A DNA stretch of 64,000 nucleotides from Verpa conica (lineage: Eukaryota; Ascomycota; Pezizomycetes; Pezizales; Morchellaceae): the NCBI GenBank assembly GCA_033030425.1, contig JAUFSD010000022.1, forward strand, positions 744,001 through 808,000, written 5' to 3'. The notes below the pieces were generated by a model that saw only the letters and a list, made by a program, of their open reading frames with translations, was not told the origin of the DNA and made no database searches. Below are positions 1 through 10,831 of this stretch, in pieces. Within the stretch, counting starts at the first letter, position 1; each line of letters begins with the position of its first letter. Position numbers and translations under genes: made by a program.

Positions 1-3000
1 TAACGCGAATGAGGCTGGGGGACAGGAGAACGAAAAGGAGATGTGACGCGAGGGCGGAATCCCTGCGGCAGATAGGAAGATACGAGCCACTTTGAGAGGC
101 CTGATTTTTTTCCGTCTGCTTTCAGTCCGTTTCGCAACTTTTGCTTTCGCGCAACTAGGGTGAGCGAGATCCAGGCCAATCAGAGCAGGCTCCAAGCTAG
201 GTATCCCTGCGAACAATCCTCCTCGGATTCCTAATCCTGGGCAAAATCCGACATTCTGTTTGGTCGAAAAAGGAGAGTGCAGAGGAAAGATGTGTCGGCG
301 TTGCCGATGGATGTACCTAGACGAGCGCCAGGAGCCCGCGGTGTATCATGTCAGTTAGCCTGCAGCCTGCTTTTGCAGTAAAGATATTTATCCGCGGCTT
401 GGCTACATAAACTTTTTATCTCTTCTGGAAATTTATCGTCGATGAAACAGAAAAGTAGCGGAATGAGGCTGTAGGCAACCACTTTGACGTCCCACTTTAT
501 CCCTTTGCGGTATGCCAAGATGCTTGACCTCAGCCCTCGATGGAAGATCACGAATAAAAACGCACTTTGTTTTGATTTGTTTCAGTGCAAGAAATGCGGA
601 GGTGCTGAAGCGAACTGCTTGGAAAAGGGGGGACCGATTTCGCTACTTTAGGGAATATCCTTTTGTCCCCACTGCCAACCGGTTGTATAAAGGGCATTTT
701 TGTGGAAACAGAATCGTTAGGAAGTAGGAATCTTATCCCTGAGAGCTAGAGCCTCGCTTCATGAAAGTTATTGAAGGATCTGACCATATCTATCTATCTA
801 TCTCAAGATTCTCACCCCGGACACCGACTCGGTGGGCAGGATGATGTGGGGACTGTTAGAGGAGAACGTGGTCGCTAGGAAGGTCGGCTGGGGTGGGTTA
901 ACCCCACGTACAAACTCAAGGTCAGGCCTGAAAGGGTCAAAATGTCGGGTTGGCCCCCACACTGTATCGCGGCGAGGGGTAATGTCTAGCGTGTGGGAGG
1001 CTCTCGTTGAGTCACTGTTTATGAAGGTTGCTGGGTATAAGATTGCAAACTGGCCTGTCTACACGGCGGATCAATGAGGGAGAAATACTCCTAGCCAGAT
1101 ACACGGGTGCAGGGGGTGATGCCCTGACAAAAAGAGACTATATAAAAAGGGCTAGACCCAACATGACAAGGGCAATAATTATATATATATTGGTCAATGT
1201 TGATAATTGTTTGAGGATGCCTGTAGGGTCATATGAACAGGGAGGGGGAGAGGGGAGAGAGTAGGATTAGGAGAGGAGAGGAGAAGGGAAAAGGAATAGG
1301 GATAGGAACGGAGGCGGGGACGGGGACGGAGACGGGGACGGGGGCGGGGTCCGGGGATGGGGGGATGGGGATCCGTCAAGTTGGAAGGGCTGGCTGGCCG
1401 GTCCGAGGTCTGTTGCGTTCCTGTCAACGGCGCTAGTTTGGGATACCGACGTTTGTACCTGCGACTACACTTGGCTTGAAAACATCGCGAATCACCAAAG
1501 ACACGCCATAGTGGCACAAAATCGTCGCTCAACGATCTCTGTGTGATGTTTAACCTCACGAAGAAGCATTTCGGGGGCAACTGCCGGAATGACGAATGCG
1601 GGAGCGGTGGAACAACATTATTTCCACGTGGGGTATCGGTGCGGCCCGTGGTATCATCATTTTCAGCAGGAAACATGGCAATGCAAGGATTTCCACTCTC
1701 TCTAAGCAGGAAGGGTGTTACCGTAGCTACAGGGAAAACAACATGTATCCTCTTCTTGCAGATAGACATAGAGACGGGATTTTTGCTGAACTCCATGTTT
1801 TTAACCGGTCTTGCAGTGTTTCGCTCCTTATTCTCCGAATAACATGGTTGAACACAGTGACATTCTCGAACATTTTGAAACAATATTTTCCTTCGGTGGC
1901 ACTGCATCTACCACGCGAGCTCCGATTCTGAAGATTCCCAGAGCATCCTCTGGACCCTGCACACCACGTTGGCGCTTATGAGATAGCTAGGATTGGCTGG
2001 ATTAGTCGAGGCAAGGGTTCATGATATGACATCGTAAAGCAAACACAAGAAGTTTATCCACCAGATCTCCACATAACTTTATTGAGGGTCTCGTACAAAA
2101 TACGGGCTTGGGAAACAAATCTAGCTCCAGGAGACTTCTCCCCCGCTTCCTCCACCCTACCCTCTGTTTCTCTCTCCATACGCGAGACCCATGAAGATGT
2201 ACATATTGCGCTGCCCCACTAGAAATAGAGGCGATGCTTCTGAGAAGCTTCGACTAGGTCTGGGATCAGGTCAAACAAGACTAAACCTTATTGTTCCGTC
2301 GACCCCCGCGGATTTCCTTGCAATCGGCGACCAAAAAGATGCGCATAAGCAACAAAATCTTTCACTCACCCACATGAGATGGCACATGGTCATTTAGCCT
2401 ACCACCATGGCTGATTCTTGTTTCTATGAACGCATTTTGGTTCGTGACCCGAGGACTGCGGCACACTTGCTCTCTCTAAATAAATCATCATTAATCTTTC
2501 CCGGAATCTCCGCTAGCGATTCCACAGTATAATTTCCTTACATGGGATACGAGAAGGGAAAAAAATCATTTCGGGACACTTGTTTGGTATCTTGACTGGG
2601 CTTCCTCCTTCCTCTTTTCTCGCACGGTTCAGGAGTTGGTCGAGTTTCGTTTCCAGAGATCCTCGACATCAGCCTGTCATCTGACCCGATCTAAGTCGTG
2701 GTAGGTTGGCTCAGACATATCAACTTCTTGTTTCTTGTAGTTTATTTTTACTTTTTGGTGTTTCGGGGCAAGGAAAACTTTTCTATTTTTGCCTTTCTCC
2801 AAGGATGTGGTCATTATCGAACATGGCATTTTACGCAGCTTGCATGTTTTCAGCCTCGCCAGTGCTCTGATCAATCTTACATCACCATCAGATTAGCGCT
2901 TAAAATATAGCGCCTTAGCATTTTTTTTTTTTTTTAAAAAAGGAAGGATAGGAGAGCTCTAGGATCTCGAAAGAGCTGATGGAGTTGTACGGTTTAGCTA

Positions 3001-6000
3001 ATTGGGTAAAATAAACCGATCTTAATCTCTCCGATAAAGTATTAGCTTCTTTCTACCCCCCATTTTTTGACCCCATACCTATTCAAGCATGAGATATAGT
3101 CAATATCATCGGAAACCGACCAGAATTCCCTATCTTCGCTGAAAAGATTTGGTAGACCGGCGCTTCTTTTACCCAGTCGGATGAGCTTTGGGAAAGTGGC
3201 TGTAGCATCTCTTGAAATTTCTTGTCCAAACAAAGAAAGACACTAAAATAAGTGGAACATCGCGAGGTGCTCCCCAGTTGTTGGAATAACTCTCTGTTGG
3301 ATTTGGAACTACCGGGTGCCCAACCTTCCCCCAAATCCAAAACACCGCATAAGACAGCCTGGGTTCCGTAGCCACGCGGACCTATGGTATCGATCCCCAG
3401 ATTATGACTATGTGCAGTTTTGGAGCCACTGGAGACCATTAGGAAGTCGAATGACGATAACCTACTAATCTACGAGTAACTGCTGCTATTTGTGCTGATT
3501 TTCTGATGTTTAATTTCTATGGACACGTTTATGCAGCAACCCGCAGATGTGAGTATTATCTTTCCGTCACTTAATAGATCACGGGTAGTTCCGACACGGA
3601 ATTTTGACAAATACCGATCATTAAGATTAGTTGGTTTTTACGGCTCCCCCTCTCCCCTTTTCGCATCTTGAAGTTACCGGCCAGTGCCTTCTAGCGTTAT
3701 TTGTCGCCGGTTTGAAAAATACTCGAGCAGGTTTGTTAGAGGCACTGCTTATCTGCCTAACCTTCACAAAGACGGGGGGATGACACACTTACTCAAAGGC
3801 CCACCTACTCCGGTATTTGTCATTCATGCTTTAGTCAAGTTTGCATGCGGGTATCCACTCGAACCGTCATTCGCCTGAATCTAGTTTGAGGATGATATTT
3901 TCTCAACAAAATTCATGGGTGTTCGTTTGTTAACAGAATGTTTAATTGGGAAGCTTTGTAAAGCAACCGGGGAACCAATCAACAAATTCAAGGATATGCC
4001 CATAATCACCCCCCGAGAGGGGTCTTTTTGGGAAATTATGAGAGTATGGCTGTAATAATTCCCGGAAATTTCCTCTCGGGATCGTAGTGCCTATGTGAAG
4101 CCATATAATGCATTTCCTCTGCAATCCTTGCTTGCTTCTTATCGTCTTCCTATTTGCTAGTACCTCTAAAAATTAGGCGGTATCAGTATGAAAGCTGCCT
4201 CAAATATACCTTAGTATATTTGTACCTGCTTGCCGGTCACCAAGGTGTCGGAACCGGGAGTTGTGTGCAGAGATCTTTCAGCATGGTCGATCACTCGGTG
4301 GCCATGAGTGAAGTTTCACGAGAATAGTTCCTGTCGATGACCGTTACGGGAGGCTGCAAAACTAAACGCAAAAAGGGCTGGCTGTAGACTTATATGTATG
4401 CATATAATATAGTAGATCTTACACTAATCTTGTGGATAATTGCTTCTGGACCATAATGGGTGGTAACATGCTTTCGCCGAGTTTGGAACATTTGCCAAGA
4501 TTTTTTTTTCGTAGAATATCCTATACAATTCTACACGTGGGAGATTAAAATTTCTTTTTAAAGGCATATTTATGCATCAAAATGCGTGTATCTATTCCGA
4601 GGCCCCCCCTCCCGCATATGGTTAATCGGGTTGGTCTTTTTCGTGAGTTTTGTATGTACCCCTTCATTCCAGGGGTGGTCTCTGGCAGCTGATGTGGGTT
4701 CAAATGGTTTTGAAAAAAGATGATATTCTAATTTCGTACTCATCTGCCGCGCGACAGCTCAGGAGGAATGTTTCATGTTTATCGTAAAATGTCTAGCTAG
4801 TATTGAGTAGTCTAGAAACCAACGGTTTCCCTGCCCGATAACGGATTTTTAATGACCTGAATCATTATCAATGGAGGCACAACCCGAAGCTATCAGGGAG
4901 AAAATTATCTGCCTATAACTTCTATTTATATTGTCTTGGATTTGTCATAGGTTATATTGATATACTGACTTTGATATTCAAGGTAGAGATCACGAGAGAT
5001 ATTTCGAGGGTGCCTGGTCTGATGACAATAGTATATTCCCAAGGCGTTGCCCCCTCAAAACCAAGGGGGGAAGTCTAAGTCTCACAGAGGCCGCTCATAT
5101 CATGATGGTCGTTGTGGCCCTATTTCTATATGAGTGGTAGGTTTTAACCAACCATTATATTTGAACTAGTAATATTGGCGTGCTAGAATTCTATTAAGCG
5201 CATAGATAGTAATTTATTTTGTCGTGCATTGGGTATTGATATCACATGATTGTCAAAAGTGACCTATAGGTTCTCGATTTCTTGGTTATAGTAAGGCTAA
5301 TAGAAAGTTCATCCGATCATTTATGCCTTTAACCTCCTCCTCGGGTTCTGGATCTTGTGGTGTTTTCCGCGGAGCCTTTTAGATTTCCTCTTTCAAGATA
5401 TATAGTCACGCAACCTGAGCTGTCAAATTTTTGCAGCTTGTGACAGGATTATGGATTTCAGTTTTATTTAGTCTTTTAAAAACGAAGTACATAATAAAGG
5501 ACACTAATATTGGCATAGCGGATGGAAACGATTTATTGATTGGCATGAGAATAGATCTCCTTGGGAGGATCGAGGAGAGGCACATGCGGTTTCAGTCAAC
5601 CGTTCCTGGCTGCCGGTACAATTACGAGTTCTACCACTAAATAGAAAAGGCTCATATCATTGACCCAAGTGGGGCACCTGCTGTGCAATGCAAGCACTTG
5701 GTTTTCGATATACTTTGATCACAAGAACTCGCTCATGCATGTAAAATGATGTAGGGTCGATTTTTATAAATGACTTGCCGGTTCTATTTGGATATTGGCG
5801 TAAAATTAAAGTGATTGGGTTTTCTCCAACCTGGTCGACGATAATTCAAGCCCAAATGTGATAAAAAATTGTAATACCATATCTCGACCACGAGAGCCAT
5901 CATCCAGGTTTAAGGGTAAAATATCGTGCTGTAGTGTTATATGTCTGAGACTCACTTAATACCAATACCTTTAGATGTGAAGGATGCGATCTTAACGGAT

Positions 6001-7162
6001 CTATATACCGTACTAAGAGCTTGAATGTACGGAATTTATCTCACTTTACATAATTTTCATCTGTGGATATATATGATATTCACATGGACAGTTTGTACAA
6101 TAATTCTTTATATAAATTACATGCTCTGTAATTGGTTGACATTTCTCAAAGATTAATGATTCTGAAGTATACAACCCACCTTTCCTATATTCTCTAAGGG
6201 TGCCTATAGAGCAGTTGGGTATATCAACTTAAATGCTATCCCTGGTATAGGTAGCTTTTTATAGCGTTAATTTTAAACCCCACTCATGCCAAGCCTGGCG
6301 CTGGCTCAAGATTATAAATTGATCAAAGTTTTGGTGCTTTGGGCTGAACGGTGTCTAGGAAATCTTCTCGGAGATCCCTTGATAACAGGGATGGATTATT
6401 TATCTCATTGTAGCTATCTAGAATGGTGATTAAAATGTAAATCCCTGATAAAACGTGTGCGTGTGGCTAGAGTTTGAATTCGTATATGCATTATTAATTA
6501 ACTTATGTGCTCATAACCAAAATACTCCATGCTAACCTCTCAAAGCCGGTACTACTGGTTATTCTACTACTATGTGAGTATACCACATTAATTTTGTCCT
6601 AGAATGGTTGTACTTACCAGACTAGTACTTTTCCGTACCATATACTAGACTCCTCTTTGCCTAGCTAGTTGGTAGTACCTCACTCAGATTCTTTACACAT
6701 CTCACTAGTCATGATTAGACTAGGAAAAATGGTTGACACTGTAAAGAGAGTCTATTTTCGTGCTTACTTGTGTGTATTATTTAATTTATAAGACCCTGCG
6801 TACATCTTCTACGTACCTCGAGAGTATGTGGGGGGAAATTAGCTGTAGCAAGACCATAGAAGTAACCTATAAGAAGGGGTAAGTTATAGGGGATTTAAGG
6901 GAAAAATTTACTTGCTTACACCTCCCATGTATTTATGATTAATTCATTGCCTGCCTACTCACCAAAGGATGGTATTATCTCGAGTGATATACTATGTTCT
7001 CACGCCCTCTACCGTTCTAATCTTCTACAACTAAAAAAACAGTGTTTCTTAGCTTTATATAATTTAATCGGATTATAGGAATATTTTGGAGGAAATTATT
7101 GGTTTATGGGGGTGCCTTTGTCATGTTTCGATGGTCACCATCTATCACTCGTTTTAGCCTTA
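1..7162. other. gene-free AT-rich region
   Basis: No reading frame here looks like a conserved protein. The longer open frames, such as the 237-codon one on the minus strand at 1194-1907, overlap low-complexity sequence and have no recognisable domain. The stretch holds a (TATC)n microsatellite at about 787-804 and a G-rich tract at about 1240-1370. A short motif at 6929-6946 matches one end of the SINE-like insertion at 7178. No promoter or RNA gene could be supported. Confidence 0.6.
1240..1370 (+). repeat. purine-rich, GGGGAC-repeat tract
   Basis: The plus strand is almost pure purine, then passes into imperfect repeats of the hexamer GGGGAC (about 1316-1345) followed by more G-runs. Many runs of three or more G with short spacers fit the pattern of a G-quadruplex on the plus strand. 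No coding function is evident. Confidence 0.7.
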
Positions 7163-7481
7163 TACTTCAACTCAACTGAATGAATGAATTAATCATAGTA
7201 CATGCATCCCAGAGGCTATGGTACTCGCACTCGCACTCGAAATTTATCAGAGGTGCCTGTAGGGTTTCACCCTAATGGGTGGAATGCCCCAACCGGCTCA
7301 AGGTCAGCAAACACCACCAATCTCACACCACCTCAGCTCAGGTCCACATGTCCCATTTTGGCGCCGGGTGCTGGGAAACTCTCTCTAGGAGTAGAAGTCC
7401 ACCTATATGTCAAGCTAGGAAAGAAATCTATGATTAATATCCCTATGAGTCGGTCCCCGGCAGGATTACTTCAACTCAACT
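7163..7481 (-). mobile_element. SINE-like insertion, 289 bp, with 15-bp target duplication
   Basis: The 15-mer TACTTCAACTCAACT occurs at 7163-7177 and again at 7467-7481, with different flanking bases on each side. This brackets a 289-bp insert at 7178-7466 that is more GC-rich than its surroundings. The left end of the insert is simple sequence (TTCATTCATTC when read on the minus strand), which would be the 3' tail of a retroposed element inserted in minus orientation. The same end motif TATGATTAATTCATT recurs at 6929-6946 (+) and 57994-58015 (-), suggesting a dispersed family. An imperfect pol III B-box-like TTCGAGT lies inside, but no convincing A box. The 93-codon frame here is therefore probably not a gene. 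Target duplication and insert are directly visible; the SINE label is inference. Confidence 0.65.
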
Positions 7482-7696
7482 AGTGACCTTTATCCCAGCA
7501 AAAATAGCTCATCTTACAAAAAGGTAAGAACTGTTGATTTCCTGAAGTCCTAGAAGTTATAATGCAGTGGACTCTTCCTACAAGAATAAGTTTGGGACCA
7601 AACCCCAGTACCCTTATAAGATGAATATTCTTATAAATAGAGGAAATATGACCTTGCTGATCTAGTTTGGACCAAGAATATATATTCTTATGGTAT

Positions 7697-7801
7697 AGAG
7701 TGATTATTCTTTAGGTCATAGTTTATAATGCACACCAGATTTTGTACCCAGAACAATAAAATCACTTGAACTAAAAAAAAAAAAAAAGAGTGATTATTCT
7801 T
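7697..7801 (+). mobile_element. 75-bp LINE 3' tail with 15-bp target duplication
   Basis: A direct repeat AGAGTGATTATTCTT at 7697-7711 and 7787-7801 flanks 75 bp that end in a run of about 15 A. The sequence before the A-run matches, with only a few differences, the 3' end of the larger element at 58616-60438, which lies in the opposite orientation. This is an extremely 5'-truncated copy of that non-LTR retrotransposon, made by target-primed reverse transcription. Confidence 0.88.
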
Positions 7802-8419
7802 ATAAGCAGTATTCTTATATATAGGTAGAGTGTACTGTATAATATTTAGGCATTTGAAAAGACCTGATCATTTTATATAAGGGAGCATGCTTATTATATC
7901 TTTGGCGCGCTATAAAAAGGCATGACTGACCCCTATAAAGCCTTAGTATATATTTTGTGCAGCACTAAGTTGTATCCTATGTGTTTTAATAGTACTCCCT
8001 TGAAATTTCTTCGCTTTCTTGATGAAATACAAGCTTAACTTTAGGGGTGGGAAAAAAACATTTAAATTATTACCCAAAAATCGAAATGGTGTACACCATC
8101 GCTTTCCAAAAGACGTAAAACAAAAAACAGAACCCCTCTCCGATTTGTTGACAAAGAACATCGAGTCAAATAAGGAATAAACACCATGCAAGCACAAATG
8201 GACAGTAACCAAGAATGGAGATAAAGGAAGATATTCACTTCCCAATTCCCGAAGCACGCCCCTCCGAAAAAAAGACCCATAAAACATAATACTGGTCAAT
8301 GTCAAATCAAGCATGAGAAATTAAATGAAAAGGAGATAAGGCATATAACCAGGCTAGATATTTGCCCTGCTGCGCCTGAGGAGTAAGACCAACAGTAGGA
8401 ATTGCTTCAACTTCAGCAT
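7802..8419. other. 3' flank of the DUF2415 gene
   Basis: AT-rich sequence between the LINE tail and the stop codon of the minus-strand WD40 gene, presumably including its 3' untranslated region. The open frames at 7943-8314 overlap low-complexity sequence and show no family similarity. Confidence 0.5.
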
Positions 8420-10831
8420 TCACCTTGGGGTGAAAATAGGAAAAACCTTTCTTCCAGCAATGTCGACGTGATACTCCACAATTCCACCATCAGTGGCTAC
8501 GTAACTGCAAAATCATTAATCACAATCAATAGTAGAGTTCCGAAATACTCACAGTTTACTTCCGTCACGACTAAGCGTACACCCAGTAATATCCACACCA
8601 TCCCCATCATCCCGGTATCCCACCCCACCATCGTCCACAATCACCGCATTTACAGCGCCACCGTTTGCTGCGCGCCGCCTAAGATAACTTCTCCTTCGCT
8701 CTTCTGCAATCAGTGCACTGAGTTGTTCTCGGTTTCTCTGGTGTTCTGTGAATATAACATCTAATGGTCGTGATGTCGCTGTACGTGGTTGCTCGCCGCC
8801 TGTATTCCAGGAGAGTCTCTGCGAAGACGAGCTGGGGCCGGGTGCTGAAGAGATGGAAGGAGTAGAGACTGGTATTGATAATTGCGCTGAAGCCAGGGAG
8901 GTGGATGTTGACTGATCAGTATATGAAGGGTGAGTCGAGTTACGGCGACGTGGCGGGTCATGAATTCGCTGTCTAGCACGCTCACGTTCGATTTGACGCT
9001 CACGGTAATCACGAAGAAGCGCAGGTGTGCTTGTAGAAATGGGCTGGGCAGGTGGTATTGGATTAGATGCCGGGGGTAATTGTGTAGAAATGGGCTGGGC
9101 AGGTGGTATCGGATTAGATGCTGGGGGCGGTTGTGTAGATTCTGGCGCCCGAACAGGTGCATGGGACGGTGGGTAATTGGAAGTTGCAATTGGTCCACTG
9201 GAAGACGTATCTGGGGAGGAGTAACTGGGTGTCCCATTCAAAGTAGGGGTAGCCCACCATTCATGCGAATTCCCTCGTACTCGTGATACTAGTTCGGACA
9301 GTTCGTCAAACCGGCGTGAGAAAAATGCGTGCACATCATCCTCACTAGCTGCGACAGCATCTTCCTCAGATTCTTCTTCTTCTCTTGTATATCGTCTGCC
9401 CATGGAGCCTTCACGCCTACGCCAAGAATGCTGAGTATCATCGTCTTCACCAACTGACTGAATCTCTGCTTCGATCAAGTCGTCTTTATCTACGAGGACA
9501 TCCACAACCTGCCGTTTCGTAAAGTTACTTCGCGCGTCCGCCACACAGACCCTACCTGAATGTTCTGCCCAAACAAGAAGATCCCAAGGCGCGGGAGAAA
9601 ACTGAACACTCCGAACAGCACCAGCGTATGTCTTAGGACGGGAAGAGGGTATTCTCTTGATAATTGGTGAAGGACAACCAGGATTATTAGTACATGACAG
9701 ATAACGGGTATCGAATATCGTTATTGAGCCATCTTGAGAGGCTACAGCACATAGAAGAGACGATGGCGAGAAGCTAGTTGAAATCAGTGCATCTGCTGTC
9801 CCTGCAATCAACGGGGGATGCGCCCTCTCATCATGGGAAGAGAGAATCCATGATTCACAACCTGCTTCCCCAATTCCTACACCAGGTGTACCAGGACACG
9901 AACCAGAAGGAGAAGCGGGATGGTAGAAGTATACTTTGGGACAGTCGCCTACAACAACAAGGTGTTGGCCATCAGGTGAAATCGAGGCGTGGTTAGTAGC
10001 TATATTGAGGTGAAGAGTAGTAAGAACCCTATTTTGGGCGAGGTGAAATATCCGGACCGTTTTGTCGTTATTACTGGTATTCACAGTTAGTATAGGTGGG
10101 AAAGTGAATCAAATCTATAGTGGGGTTGATATACGTGAGAACAGCTACTACATCGTCATCGCTATTTGACGATGGTGGTCTGTGCAGGGTGACCGAGTTT
10201 ACAATTGATCCACCAAGCTGACTGATCTTAACCTCGGGACGTATTCGCCTTGAGTTTCCAGATCCATCCCCCTCATTCTCAAATTCAAGCTCCATTTCAC
10301 GGCCTATAGCTTCGTCTCCAGCGCTCCGTTGCCGTCGATCCCGACGTTTTCCTGGCTCCCCTACCCTAATTGTCGCGAATTGACCATTCTCCACACCACC
10401 AGCACAAACCCACCCATAACGTGCACCTATGCATCGAGGGCCAAATGGCAGTGAAGCTATCACCTCTCTTTTCCTAGTTGCTGGATTTAGAGCAAAAATA
10501 TTGTTGTCTGTGGGGTAATAGAGAAGGTTGGGTGCTGGAGAACAGAGTAACGAGCGGAGCTGCCAGTGCCTTTTATGATATCGAGTTTAGTAACAAGTTG
10601 GGGGGAAGAGAAGAAACTATATCGGGGACCAACTTGAATGGGATCTTCGCATGAAAAAAGGTGAGTGGTGACGGGAGGAGAAGTTGGTGGTGTTGCCTGC
10701 ATCGCACATGATGTTCACCTGTCAGCCCCAGCTGTTGCCGAGTCGCACCCACGCCCGCACCCACGCCGGGGAACGGTAAGGGAAGAGGGGAAAGGTTGAA
10801 AGAGGGCGTACACGGGATCTTCAACTGTCAT
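8420..10831 (-). CDS. WD40-like protein with DUF2415 domain
   Basis: Predicted protein of about 707 residues in five exons: 10831-10812, 10696-10634, 10569-10135, 10073-8553 and 8504-8420. The middle three introns' splice signals are clear: donor GTATAT with branch ATACTAAC for 10134-10074, and donor GTGAGT for 8552-8505. The first intron is the least certain; donor GTACGC at 10811 and a CTGAC branch keep the frame. The N-terminal half is a beta-propeller with strands such as HWQLRSLL and SLPFGPRCIGARYGWVCAGG. The segment WDLLVWAEHSGRVCVADARS is the hallmark of DUF2415 (PF10313), found in uncharacterised WD40 proteins from fungi to animals. The C-terminal half is low-complexity (acidic, then Ser/Pro-rich) and contains a 17-residue tandem repeat. 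Molecular function is unknown; such propellers usually act as protein-binding platforms. Confidence 0.85.
9032..9133 (-). repeat. 51-bp coding tandem duplication
   Basis: Two nearly identical 51-bp units in tandem within the DUF2415 gene encode the 17-residue repeat PPASNPIPPAQPISTQL, and the start of a third unit follows. The units differ at only a few bases, so the duplication looks recent, and repeat number may vary between isolates. Confidence 0.85.

Noticed and set aside
1194..1907. 237-codon minus-strand open frame
   Set aside because: Runs through low-complexity G/C-rich sequence, with Arg/Pro repeats dictated by the DNA repeat, and shows no domain.
7202..7483. 93-codon plus-strand frame
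   Set aside because: Lies entirely within the target-site-duplicated SINE-like insertion.
10487..10702. 71-codon frame MQATPPTSPP... as the DUF2415 N-terminus
   Set aside because: It runs out of frame with the conserved HWQLR segment; an intron at 10633-10570 with a TACTAAAC branch restores the family pattern instead.
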